NCBI GenBank assembly: GCA_964473555.1
Contig: CAYYPL010000002.1
Span: 62,001-126,000, forward strand
Length of the DNA: 64,000 nt
From: UBA11400 sp964473555
GTDB taxonomy: Bacteria; Bacteroidota; Rhodothermia; Balneolales; HLUCCA01
Reading direction: 5' to 3'
Position numbers and translations under genes: made by a program. Below, one piece after another: positions 1 to 8,324 of this stretch (its first letter is position 1; each line of letters starts with the position of its first letter). The notes beneath the pieces are model-generated. The model made no database searches. It was not told the origin of the DNA and saw nothing but the letters and a program-made list of their open reading frames with translations.

Positions 1-1
1 T

Positions 2-1672
2 CAATGGAACCTGGGTATCACATCTCAGTTTCGTTACGAGTTACAAAAATTACTGCGAAGCGATAAAAATGGGGTTCGTCACAATTTGGAAATTTCCAGT
101 GAAGAAGATCAACTTCCTTTTTTGAAAGCGCGGTTAGGTGTGTTGCATGCTGAATCCTTAATACAAAAACAACTCACAACAAAGGTACAAGACCTTGAAC
201 TCAGAACAGGATATGCAATCGCGTTCATGCCGCTGATTTTAACACCTGAAATTTCTTTCGTTCGTGACCAGGAGTTGTATCAGCAGACCGTAAACAGTTT
301 TCAATTCGGGCATCATCACCAATCCATACAACCAGCATTTTCTATCACATCAATTAAAGGAAATAGAATTACTGCCAGCTATTCAATCCGTGAAGAACAG
401 GAAGTTGTGGCTGGTACACTCATCGATTCCAGAACCATTAAAACACCAGAGATCAGCTTTGCATTTGGGTCTGGGATCAGATTTAATACGGATACCCGAA
501 TTGGATATCAACACGCTACGGTCACTGAAGAATTCACACAGGCAACGGGAGCTGGTACTTCAAAAGGGATTTCTGCTCGCACTGCAACAGCATTTTCACT
601 GGCCGATGGCGGAATACAAAGCGATATTTTGTATGATTTAAACACGGAGAGCAGATCTCTGTATCAGGAAACATACCTCGAAGTTGGTTCCGAGTTTGGG
701 CAGTATGTGTGGATTGATGTTAATAAGGATCAGATTCAGCAGCTGGATGAGTTCTTTCCTGAGCAGAATCCAAGCGAGGGAACATATATCCTACAACTTC
801 TCCCGACAGATGATTTGCGTCCGGTTGCATCACTTAGAACCAGCTGGAATCTGCGTGTTGACCCTATACGATGGATCTCGAACTGGAAAGATCGTGGATA
901 TCTCCTGAGATTTATTTCAAACACAGTGTATACGAGTCGAATAGACTTTAGGGAACAAAGCGAAACCAATGAATTGGGGAAATTTGCTCTAATGACTCCA
1001 AACAATACTTTTCGGGAGTCAACGACACTTCAGGGCAATTTAAACTGGCGCCAAGAAGTGCAGCTATTTCGAAGGAATCCAGCATTCGATATATCCATAA
1101 AACGTGATTTCAAAAGAGGTATGAATCGCCAGATTAGTGGACTTCAATCAAACTCAATGCATACATGGAACGTCTTTTCAACATACAGATTTCCTCAAAT
1201 CTGGGCATTTGAGGTAGATGTTTCCTCACAAAGCCGCAGATCAGCAAGCGAATCGGTAACAGGACGAAACTATGAGGTATCGGGTTGGGCCATTCAGCCG
1301 GCTTTGAGGTACCATTTTACCGGCGGTTCACTGACCAGACTTGGTATTAGATTCGCCTCGAACTCAGAAAGTACAGGGGCTGTTGCAACACTATTTAACA
1401 TATTACATGATGGAACATGGTATCTGGGTCCCAGGTTTAGACTTCTGGAACGCATTGAATTCAGGTCTTCCAGACTGACCGGAAAGGTGAGCCCACACCT
1501 TGAATTTGAGCTTACGGAGACCTCTGGAGTGGGTAATTCTTTATTATGGAACATCGGTATTCAATGGGATAATCATGAAATGGTTCGAACCACGATGAAT
1601 TATGATGGTCGGACGATACCAGGAAGAGGGGTTATACAGACATTCAGGGTGGCGGTCACTGCATTATTTTAA
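2..1672 (+). CDS. Large beta-strand-rich surface/outer-membrane-like protein, C-terminal part (5' end outside window)
   Basis: The frame is open from base 2, so the gene begins upstream of the window; a TTG at 86 is only an internal codon. The visible 556 residues have alternating hydrophobic/polar stretches, many aromatic residues and a C-terminal Phe (ending TALF), as in outer-membrane beta-barrel proteins of Bacteroidota. About residues 225-240 of the visible part read as a D-x-N-x-D/Q calcium-loop-like element (WIDVNKDQIQQLDEF), seen in large exported proteins of this group. No catalytic motif is visible. It is followed by about 200 bases without a gene before the exbB operon. The outer-membrane assignment is inference from composition; the true family is unknown to me. 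Confidence 0.6.
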   Translation, partial: QWNLGITSQFRYELQKLLRSDKNGVRHNLEISSEEDQLPFLKARLGVLHAESLIQKQLTTKVQDLELRTGYAIAFMPLILTPEISFVRDQELYQQTVNSFQFGHHHQSIQPAFSITSIKGNRITASYSIREEQEVVAGTLIDSRTIKTPEISFAFGSGIRFNTDTRIGYQHATVTEEFTQATGAGTSKGISARTATAFSLADGGIQSDILYDLNTESRSLYQETYLEVGSEFGQYVWIDVNKDQIQQLDEFFPEQNPSEGTYILQLLPTDDLRPVASLRTSWNLRVDPIRWISNWKDRGYLLRFISNTVYTSRIDFREQSETNELGKFALMTPNNTFRESTTLQGNLNWRQEVQLFRRNPAFDISIKRDFKRGMNRQISGLQSNSMHTWNVFSTYRFPQIWAFEVDVSSQSRRSASESVTGRNYEVSGWAIQPALRYHFTGGSLTRLGIRFASNSESTGAVATLFNILHDGTWYLGPRFRLLERIEFRSSRLTGKVSPHLEFELTETSGVGNSLLWNIGIQWDNHEMVRTTMNYDGRTIPGRGVIQTFRVAVTALF

Positions 1673-1787
1673 TAAAAATATTAACAATGAAATACAGATT
1701 CCCTCTTTGAAAAGGGTTTGATAATTGTTAAAATGCACCCAGTACAACATTTGTATATGCAAAAAACGTTTTAGGTCATTTGGTGCT

Positions 1788-1820
1788 TTGACATTTAGCT
1801 CAAAATCATCTATAATTTTG
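1788..1820 (+). promoter_or_regulatory. Putative strong promoter of the exbB operon
   Basis: TTGACA at 1788-1793 and TATAAT at 1811-1816 are separated by exactly 17 bases, a perfect sigma-70 consensus. The same bases also fit the Bacteroidota-type pattern: TTTG at 1787-1790 and TAATTTTG (TAnnTTTG) at 1813-1820. It lies about 50 bases upstream of the exbB start. Confidence 0.7.
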
Positions 1821-1872
1821 CATTCATTTCAATCATAGTCAGATAACAAACAAACGATAAACTGGAGTAACT

Positions 1873-2589
1873 ATGTCCTTGTCATTTGGAACCCTACTTA
1901 TGCAAGCCGGAGTGGACGAAGGTCTGTTCAACGTACTTGTATATTACTTCAACGAAGGTGGCGAATTTATGTGGCCGGTATTGGTCTGTGTGATCATTGG
2001 TCTGGCAATCTTCCTGGAGAGGGTCATCACACTTAACCGTGCTGATATCAACACTCGTAAATTCATTCTCGATGTTAAAGATGCCCTGCAAAACGGTGGC
2101 ATTGAGGCAGCCGAAGAGCTTTGCTCAAAAACCCGTGGCCCTGTGGCTTCTGTATTCCAAGCTGGTCTGCTTCGTGCAGATGAGGGAATTGAAGCAGCAG
2201 AAAAAGCGATCACTGCTTACGGTTCTATCGAAATGAGCTTCCTGGAGCGCGGTATTGTATGGATTTCACTGTTCATTGCACTTGCACCTCTGTTCGGATT
2301 TACCGGAACGGTAGTGGGTATGATCATTGCCTTCGACGCGATCGAAGCTGCTGGTGACATTTCTCCATCACTGGTTGCTGGTGGTATTAAAGTTGCTCTC
2401 CTTACCACTGTAGCGGGTCTGCTGGGTGCTATTGTACTTCAGATTGGTTACAACTATTGTGTATCTAAAATCGACCGTCTTGTGGTAGAAATGGAAGAAA
2501 GTTCCATTGTACTTATCGACTCAATTGCACTTCTGGAACGTGGTAAGCCACTGATGTCTTCTGAAGAGCAAGCAGCTAAGTCTAAATAA
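1873..2589 (+). CDS. exbB: ExbB/TolQ/MotA-family proton channel subunit
   Basis: This is the inner-membrane channel subunit of the ExbB-ExbD motor, which uses the proton gradient to energise TonB-dependent outer-membrane transport (or a Tol-like process). The 238 residues hold three membrane helices at about 32-52, 127-153 and 167-193. The segment LAPLFGFTGTVVGMI after helix 2 starts and the Thr pair in helix 3 (ALLTTVAGLLGA) are the conserved MotA/TolQ/ExbB channel-domain residues. The start at ATG 1873 is preceded by GGAG at 1863-1866. It is the first gene of a cluster with a small membrane protein and two ExbD genes, behind a consensus promoter and ending at the terminator at 3954. No tonB is seen in the window, so the exact partner system cannot be told. 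Confidence 0.93.
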   Translation: MSLSFGTLLMQAGVDEGLFNVLVYYFNEGGEFMWPVLVCVIIGLAIFLERVITLNRADINTRKFILDVKDALQNGGIEAAEELCSKTRGPVASVFQAGLLRADEGIEAAEKAITAYGSIEMSFLERGIVWISLFIALAPLFGFTGTVVGMIIAFDAIEAAGDISPSLVAGGIKVALLTTVAGLLGAIVLQIGYNYCVSKIDRLVVEMEESSIVLIDSIALLERGKPLMSSEEQAAKSK

Positions 2590-2616
2590 GAAGGTTCATT
2601 TTAACTAAGGATCACA

Positions 2617-2889
2617 ATGGGAATAGTAGAAATTGCATTGACCGGTAGCTTGGTCCTCGTTGGGATCAGTCTGTTGCTTATCGTGATATTCGGTATCAAG
2701 AATATCGCGAGCGGTAAGCACGAGTGGTCTAAAATCGCGATTGTCGCCGCACCTTTCATTATTTTTGGTGGAACATACGGCGTAACGGGTGAAATGACTG
2801 AGTCTGGACTGATTACCTTTTTGGTATTGATGGCCGTGATGCTTTTGCTGATTCTTTTCGGCGGGCTCAGAAGTTCATTCAAATTTTAA
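2617..2889 (+). CDS. Small three-helix membrane protein of the exbB operon
   Basis: A 90-residue, almost wholly hydrophobic protein with three predicted membrane helices at about 4-25, 38-56 and 65-83 and short charged loops (SGKHEW, GEMTES). It sits 27 bases after exbB and 19 bases before exbD on the same strand, so it is surely co-transcribed with them. I do not recognise a named family. Its position between channel and ExbD subunits suggests an accessory or assembly protein of this motor, which is inference from context. Codon use resembles its neighbours. Confidence 0.8.
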   Translation: MGIVEIALTGSLVLVGISLLLIVIFGIKNIASGKHEWSKIAIVAAPFIIFGGTYGVTGEMTESGLITFLVLMAVMLLLILFGGLRSSFKF

Positions 2890-2908
2890 TCACTGAAAGC
2901 AGGAAACT

Positions 2909-3472
2909 ATGTTCAAAAAGAAAAGAGGACGTGAAGCTGCGGAAATTCCCTCATCTTCACTTGCCGACATAGCCTTTCTGTTGCTGGTATTCTTCCTGGT
3001 TGTAACCACGATCGACGTGGACACGGGTATTGGTCTGGTACTGCCTCCTCCTCCGGAGCCAGAGCAGGAACCACCACCAATTCGTGAAAGAAACCTGCTG
3101 AAGGTACTTGTTAACTCGCAGGGCTTGATTCTGATCAATGAGCGACCTGCTGCTGTACAGGACGTACGTGAGCGCGTTGCCAATTTTGTTGATAACGCAA
3201 ACCGTGCCAATGACGAAAACCTCTCGGTTTCACCGCAGGCAGCTATTGTATCGATCAAAACTGACCGTCAGACCCCTTATGAGATCTACATCAAAATGCT
3301 TGACGAAGTACGTGGAGCTTACAAAGAGCTTCGCGACGCGGAAAGTATGAAAAGATTTGGTGTAAATTACGATCGCTATCGAACTGCTCTTGCAGACCCA
3401 TCCGATGACGAAATACGTAAGGTTTATCCGATGAACGTTTCGATCGCAGAACCAGATCCTGGAAGTAACTAA
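2909..3472 (+). CDS. exbD: ExbD-type biopolymer transport protein (first copy)
   Basis: ExbD subunits have one N-terminal membrane helix and a periplasmic domain; they couple proton flow through ExbB to work on TonB. Here residues 18-36 form the helix, with the essential proton-carrying Asp at residue 20 (SLADIAFLLLVFFLV). A proline-rich stretch (LPPPPEPEQEPPP, about 45-58) follows, then a periplasmic domain with conserved IVSIKTDRQTPY. At 187 residues it is longer than classical ExbD (about 140), mostly in the C-terminal part. It is 11 bases upstream of a second exbD, as is common in Bacteroidota, where two different ExbD proteins probably form heterodimers. Confidence 0.92.
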   Translation: MFKKKRGREAAEIPSSSLADIAFLLLVFFLVVTTIDVDTGIGLVLPPPPEPEQEPPPIRERNLLKVLVNSQGLILINERPAAVQDVRERVANFVDNANRANDENLSVSPQAAIVSIKTDRQTPYEIYIKMLDEVRGAYKELRDAESMKRFGVNYDRYRTALADPSDDEIRKVYPMNVSIAEPDPGSN

Positions 3473-3483
3473 GGTAATATTCT

Positions 3484-3930
3484 ATGTCTAAGTTTAAGAA
3501 AAAGAACGCCAAGGCGAAGCAGGAGGTCCCAACGACCGCGATGCCCGACATCGTATTCATGCTCCTGATCTTCTTCATGGTTACTACAGTATTGCGTGAA
3601 GTTACTCTCCAAGTTCGAGTAGAACTGACCAGAGCCGAAAATATCGAGAAAATTGAGCAAAAACGATTGGTCAGCTATCTCTACATTGGTCCTGAAGTCG
3701 TCGGAAGTAACGTCTATGGCGAAACTAAAGTACAGATCGACGATGCCCTCATCGATGAAATGACTTTTATCCGCCGAATCATGTACGATAAACTCCTTGA
3801 GCAACCGAAACTTATCGTTTCATTGAGGGTCGACCGTGAGTCTGAAATGGGGATTGTTACCGATGTTCAGCAAGAGCTGAGACAGGCAGGTACCCTCCAG
3901 ATTAATTACTCTACAAGAAGACTGCAATAA
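3484..3930 (+). CDS. exbD: ExbD-type biopolymer transport protein (second copy)
   Basis: The second ExbD of the cluster has 148 residues, a Lys-rich N-terminus on the cytoplasmic side, one membrane helix at about 20-40 and the conserved proton-relay Asp at residue 22 (TTAMPDIVFMLLIFFMV). The periplasmic part ends with VSLRVDRESEMGIVTDVQQEL, equivalent to the D-R-x-x-x-Y/M segment of ExbD. It differs clearly in sequence from the preceding copy, so the two are old paralogues and not a recent duplication. It is the last gene of the operon: a strong stem-loop with a T-run begins 24 bases after its stop codon. Confidence 0.92.
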   Translation: MSKFKKKNAKAKQEVPTTAMPDIVFMLLIFFMVTTVLREVTLQVRVELTRAENIEKIEQKRLVSYLYIGPEVVGSNVYGETKVQIDDALIDEMTFIRRIMYDKLLEQPKLIVSLRVDRESEMGIVTDVQQELRQAGTLQINYSTRRLQ

Positions 3931-3953
3931 TCAAAGTTTATCCGTAAATTTAG

Positions 3954-3987
3954 AGGCCTCTTATCTATGGGTAAGAGGCCTTTTTTT
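3954..3987 (+). terminator. Rho-independent terminator of the exbB operon
   Basis: A perfect 10-bp stem (AGGCCTCTTA at 3954-3963 with TAAGAGGCCT at 3972-3981), an 8-base loop, and seven T from 3981 on. Confidence 0.9.
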
Positions 3988-4022
3988 ATTTCAATGAAAC
4001 GTTTCGGGGACCATCTACTTCC

Positions 4023-5072
4023 ATGAAATCAAATGCATTCACTCCGGTTAGTGAAACTGGCAGGGATAAACTCATCAGAGATTTGTCAACAAAAATCGGT
4101 AGTCCAGCCGATTCAGTGGTCAATCTGGTTAAAAGTATCGGTGACGACTGCGCCGTGGTACGTTCATGCGATGGACGATTTTTACTGTACACTACCGAAA
4201 CGTACGTAGAGGGTGTTGATTTTGACCTGACATACACTCCTTTACAGCATTTGGGATACAAACTAGTCAGCGCAGCGGTAAGCGATGTATTTGCAATGAA
4301 CGGATCTCCTGATTCACTGCTCATTTCAATAGCGATTCCAAACAAAATCTCTACTGAAATGATTCATACCCTGTATGAGGGGCTTATTCGTGCCAGTGAT
4401 GTGTACAAAGCTCCAATTATTGGTGGAGATATTACAGCATCATCCGGATCCCTGGTAATTTCCATTACTGTGAATGGCGCCGTTCAGGAAGAACTCATCA
4501 CCTATAGATCCGGCGCCCGTGTAGGTGATGCTATTTGTGTTACCGGTGACCTGGGGGCTGCTTATGCAGGACTCAAGATATTACTGCGGGAAAAAGCGGT
4601 GTGGGGACAAGAACCGGCGGATTCAGATTTTGCACCGGATTTAAGCGATTATGAATATGTAGTGAAAAGGCAGCTGATCCCTGAATCCCGTAACGATTTG
4701 ATTGAAGCTCTTGGTGAACGCGGAATCGTGCCAAGTAGCATGATTGATATCAGCAAAAATACGCTTCAGGATTTGATGCAGTTGATGCGAGCTTCCAGAA
4801 AGGGAGCCCATATTTATGAAGCAGCCATTCCGATAGCACTTGAAACCCGAGCGGTAGCCAACGAACTCCAGGAGGATGTGGTTCAGTATGCATTGCAAGG
4901 CGGAGAAGATTATGAACTTATTTTCACATTATCTGAAGCGGATGTCAACAAACTCGTAAACCATTTTAAGGATTTTGTCGTTATTGGCAGGGTTACTTAT
5001 CCGAACGACGGATTTAAACTACAGATGTCGACCGGTGAGGAAATGCACTTCGATATGGATAAAATAGCCTAA
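4023..5072 (+). CDS. thiL: Thiamine-monophosphate kinase
   Basis: ThiL phosphorylates thiamine monophosphate to thiamine diphosphate with ATP, the last step of cofactor synthesis in the cytoplasm. The protein has 349 residues, normal for the family. It shows the PurM/ThiL-type motifs: IGDDCAVV with metal-binding Asp 41-42, TTETYVEGVDFDL near residue 60, GGDITAS near 135, GDAICVTGDLGAAYAGL in the second half, MIDISKNTLQDL and the late GGEDYELIFTL. Thiamine diphosphate is the cofactor of the Kgd enzyme coded nearby. The ATG at 4023 follows the exbB terminator; the gene has its own upstream region with no obvious Shine-Dalgarno site. ftsH begins 37 bases later. Confidence 0.93.
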   Translation: MKSNAFTPVSETGRDKLIRDLSTKIGSPADSVVNLVKSIGDDCAVVRSCDGRFLLYTTETYVEGVDFDLTYTPLQHLGYKLVSAAVSDVFAMNGSPDSLLISIAIPNKISTEMIHTLYEGLIRASDVYKAPIIGGDITASSGSLVISITVNGAVQEELITYRSGARVGDAICVTGDLGAAYAGLKILLREKAVWGQEPADSDFAPDLSDYEYVVKRQLIPESRNDLIEALGERGIVPSSMIDISKNTLQDLMQLMRASRKGAHIYEAAIPIALETRAVANELQEDVVQYALQGGEDYELIFTLSEADVNKLVNHFKDFVVIGRVTYPNDGFKLQMSTGEEMHFDMDKIA

Positions 5073-5109
5073 CATATCGTTATATATCAAAATTTAGTAC
5101 TTATTAAGC

Positions 5110-7197
5110 ATGTCAGCTGAAAATCAAAAGAAAAAAAACGTATTACCTCCATCACCAGGCAGAGGTCCAAAGATATCCATTTGGATCTACCTTGGTATCC
5201 TATTGATTTTACTTTCGATACACTCCGTACTATCGATACCTGATGCTTCGCAGCAAATCGAGTACTCCAAGTTCATGGAACAGGTAAGAAACGGATATGT
5301 AGAAAAAATTACGGTGATTAATGGTATTAATATTCGAGGAACCTATAAACCAGAAGCCGTGGATGCAGGGCATGTAACGGTCCCGGAACCGGTGGAATCT
5401 CCGTGGGCCACACAACCGACCGAACCTGAGTATATTTTTACCACTACCATGTTTGAAGGGGATGATATTCGAACCATCCTGGATGAGTATAGCGTGCAGT
5501 ATGACGCAAAAATTGAGGAAAACTGGTTCAGTGGTATCTTTACCTGGCTTATCTTTTTGGTCATATTGGTAGCATTCTGGATGTTTGTATTTCGACGTAT
5601 GAATCCAGGACAACAAGTATTGAATATAGGCAAAAACAGAGCGATGCTTTACGATAAGATGAGCGAGGGTAAAGTCACGTTCAAAGATGTTGCAGGTCTT
5701 CAGGAAGCAAAAGAGGAGGTCGAGGAAGTAGTTGAATTTCTTCGAAACCCACAGAAGTTCACTAAACTGGGCGGTAGTATTCCAAAGGGCGTGCTGCTTG
5801 TTGGACCACCGGGTACAGGTAAAACTTTGATGGCGAAGGCGACTGCCGGAGAGGCAGATGTTCCATTTTTTTCATTGAGTGGATCAGATTTCGTTGAGAT
5901 GTTCGTGGGTGTTGGTGCAGCACGGGTTAGGGATCTGTTCAAGCAAGCCAAAGAAAAAGCGCCTTGTATCATCTTTATTGATGAAATCGATGCTATTGGA
6001 CGTAGTCGTGGTAAAAGCGCTATGGCTAGTTCCAATGATGAACGAGAGAATACCCTGAATCAGCTTCTGGCCGAGATGGATGGATTTAATACCGACAAAG
6101 GCGTCATCATAATGGCCGCTACCAACCGTCCTGACATCCTTGATTCTGCGTTACTTCGGCCTGGACGATTCGACAGACAAATCCTGATCGACAAACCGGA
6201 TCTGAATGGCAGGGTTGAGGTGTTGAATGTGCACTTGAAAAAGATTAAGGTTGCTACAGAGCTTGATGTCAAGCTACTGGCATCACAGACACCCGGATTT
6301 GCAGGAGCTGAACTTGCAAACATGTGTAATGAGGCTGCATTGCTTGCTGCCCGCAGAAATAAAGAGCATGTGGAAATGATCGACTTCCAGGATGCCATTG
6401 AACGGGTGGTGGCTGGACTAGAGAAGAAGAACAAGATTATTAGTCCACGTGAGCGAGAAATTGTGGCGTATCATGAATCTGGTCATGCGATTGTAGGCTG
6501 GTATCTCGAACATACAGATCCGGTCATGAAGGTCAGCATCGTACCACGGGGATTCGCTGCACTGGGTTACACGCTCCAAACTCCACTAGAAGATCGTTTC
6601 TTAATGACACGAGAGGAGCTCAGTGACAAAGTGTGCGCGTTGCTTGGCGGACGTGTAGCCGAAGATATCATTTTTGGGAAGGTATCGACAGGTGCGCAAA
6701 ATGATCTCGAACGCATAACCAATATGACTTTTGCTATGGTGGCGGTCTATGGAATGAGTGATGAATTGGGGAATGTGTCATTCTATGATTCTGGTAATCC
6801 GGACGGTAGCTTCGGATTCAATCGAAAGTACTCGGAGGCTACGGCTGAAAAAATAGATCACGCAGTTAATAGATTTATTGAAGAAAGTTACGCCAGAACC
6901 AAAGAAATGCTTCTCAAGCACAAAGACAAACTCGAGCATATGGCCAAGACGTTGCTGGAAAAAGAAATTCTCACGGGTGCGGACTTGATTGAACTATTGG
7001 GTGAACGTCCACATGGAAATTACCCGATTTCAACCCATGATCTTGCCAAAATCAAGGAAATACAGGCTAACGGTTCAACAGGTACACCTACGAATCAGCT
7101 GGTTGAAGATGCAGAGGTTGAGGATACTGAAAAAACTGAAAGTAAAGTTGATGGCAGACCCACACAGGCAAATTCTGATCACGATCAATCCAGGTAG
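5110..7197 (+). CDS. ftsH: ATP-dependent zinc metalloprotease FtsH
   Basis: FtsH is a membrane-anchored AAA+ protease that unfolds and degrades membrane and short-lived soluble proteins. The 695 residues comprise a membrane helix at about 23-43, a small periplasmic domain, a second helix at about 139-162, then the AAA module with Walker A GPPGTGKT at 232-239, Walker B CIIFIDEIDAIG and the second region of homology (ATNRPDILDSALLRPGRFDR). The M41 peptidase zinc site HESGH is at 455-459, with the third ligand in the LERITNMTFAMV region. The C-terminal 60 residues are acidic and Thr/Glu-rich, probably disordered. It lies 37 bases after thiL; the next gene, folE2, follows after about 90 bases and may be separately expressed. 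Confidence 0.97.
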   Translation: MSAENQKKKNVLPPSPGRGPKISIWIYLGILLILLSIHSVLSIPDASQQIEYSKFMEQVRNGYVEKITVINGINIRGTYKPEAVDAGHVTVPEPVESPWATQPTEPEYIFTTTMFEGDDIRTILDEYSVQYDAKIEENWFSGIFTWLIFLVILVAFWMFVFRRMNPGQQVLNIGKNRAMLYDKMSEGKVTFKDVAGLQEAKEEVEEVVEFLRNPQKFTKLGGSIPKGVLLVGPPGTGKTLMAKATAGEADVPFFSLSGSDFVEMFVGVGAARVRDLFKQAKEKAPCIIFIDEIDAIGRSRGKSAMASSNDERENTLNQLLAEMDGFNTDKGVIIMAATNRPDILDSALLRPGRFDRQILIDKPDLNGRVEVLNVHLKKIKVATELDVKLLASQTPGFAGAELANMCNEAALLAARRNKEHVEMIDFQDAIERVVAGLEKKNKIISPREREIVAYHESGHAIVGWYLEHTDPVMKVSIVPRGFAALGYTLQTPLEDRFLMTREELSDKVCALLGGRVAEDIIFGKVSTGAQNDLERITNMTFAMVAVYGMSDELGNVSFYDSGNPDGSFGFNRKYSEATAEKIDHAVNRFIEESYARTKEMLLKHKDKLEHMAKTLLEKEILTGADLIELLGERPHGNYPISTHDLAKIKEIQANGSTGTPTNQLVEDAEVEDTEKTESKVDGRPTQANSDHDQSR

Positions 7198-7286
7198 TGT
7201 TAAAATTAAAAAAATTGGTTAAACGGTGAATGTTTTTATTGGACTCGTAGTTAATCATAGTTCAATATATACAGAAAGTTTCCATC

Positions 7287-8186
7287 ATGATTTCAACCAA
7301 TATCAAACGAGTTTATGATCCAACATTTGTGGTTACCCCCGAGTATCGCAAATCGTTACCGGACCTTCAGAATGGTCCTGCCAGCCTGATCGAAGGAGCT
7401 AATGTTCCAATCCAGCAGGTTGGGATTTCGGATTTTAAGCTTCCACTTCGTTTCCCAACCAGAGACGGGCGTGAGTTACTGTTAGAGACTTCAGTTGATG
7501 GATATGTAGGATTGGATGCCGACAAAAAAGGTATCAATATGAGCCGCTTGATGCGGTCTTTTTATAAGTTCAAAGATGAGTTGTTTCATCAGGATGTTCT
7601 CGAATATATACTTAGAATGTATCGTGAAGATCTGAAGGCGCGTAGCGCCTACATCAATTTGAACATCAATTATCCGATGCTCAAGAAAAGCCTTCGCTCG
7701 GGACTTGAAGGTTACCAGTACTACAAAGTAACGCATGAAGGTACCATGGATGAAAAAGGCGTCTCGCGTCGTTTCATGCACCTTGAGTTTGTATATAGTT
7801 CGGCGTGTCCGTGTTCGTATGAGCTAGCTGAACACGCTCGTGAAACCCGTGAAGTCGCTGCTATCCCACACAGTCAGCGAAGTGTTGCATACATTACAGT
7901 AGAGCTTAAAGAGGCGATGTGGGTTGAAGATATGGTTGAATTGTGCCGTGAAGCACTCCAGACAGAAACTCAGGTTCTTGTGAAACGGGAAGATGAGCAG
8001 GCGTTCGCTGAGCTAAACGGAGCGTTCCAAAAATTTGTAGAAGATGCAGCACGATTGTTATATCAGCATCTAAATGCAAATTCAATGGTTAAAGACTTTG
8101 TTGTTCGATGTGTACATATGGAGAGTCTTCACAGTCATGATGCGGTATCCAGAATTTGTAAAGGAGTACCGGGCGGACTTCGATAA
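7287..8186 (+). CDS. folE2: GTP cyclohydrolase FolE2 (GCYH-IB)
   Basis: FolE2 converts GTP to 7,8-dihydroneopterin triphosphate, the entry step to folate (and queuosine) synthesis. It replaces or supplements the zinc enzyme FolE and can use other metals. The 299 residues match the family length. Diagnostic features are the Cys motif SSACPCS in the middle, IPHSQRS shortly after, and the C-terminal SLHSHDAVSRICKG containing the metal-binding/catalytic His residues. No typical FolE signature is present. The ATG at 7287 is preceded by a poor Shine-Dalgarno (AAAG). It ends at a terminator shared with the convergent kgd gene. Confidence 0.93.
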   Translation: MISTNIKRVYDPTFVVTPEYRKSLPDLQNGPASLIEGANVPIQQVGISDFKLPLRFPTRDGRELLLETSVDGYVGLDADKKGINMSRLMRSFYKFKDELFHQDVLEYILRMYREDLKARSAYINLNINYPMLKKSLRSGLEGYQYYKVTHEGTMDEKGVSRRFMHLEFVYSSACPCSYELAEHARETREVAAIPHSQRSVAYITVELKEAMWVEDMVELCREALQTETQVLVKREDEQAFAELNGAFQKFVEDAARLLYQHLNANSMVKDFVVRCVHMESLHSHDAVSRICKGVPGGLR

Positions 8187-8260
8187 GGGGATTTCAGTGC
8201 TGTTGACTGAATCAGATGTTCCCATTTTGGATAGATTGCTCCACATACTCGAAGCTTAAA

Positions 8261-8294
8261 AAAAGGGGTTGAAACTTGAGTTTCAACCCCTTTT
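8261..8294. terminator. Bidirectional terminator between folE2 and kgd
   Basis: A perfect 15-bp stem: AAAAGGGGTTGAAAC at 8261-8275 with its reverse complement at 8280-8294 and a 4-base loop. A-run on one side and T-run on the other, so it can stop transcripts from both converging genes. Confidence 0.9.
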
Positions 8295-8324
8295 ACGTTT
8301 AAACAAATGAGACCAGGTGTCGGT

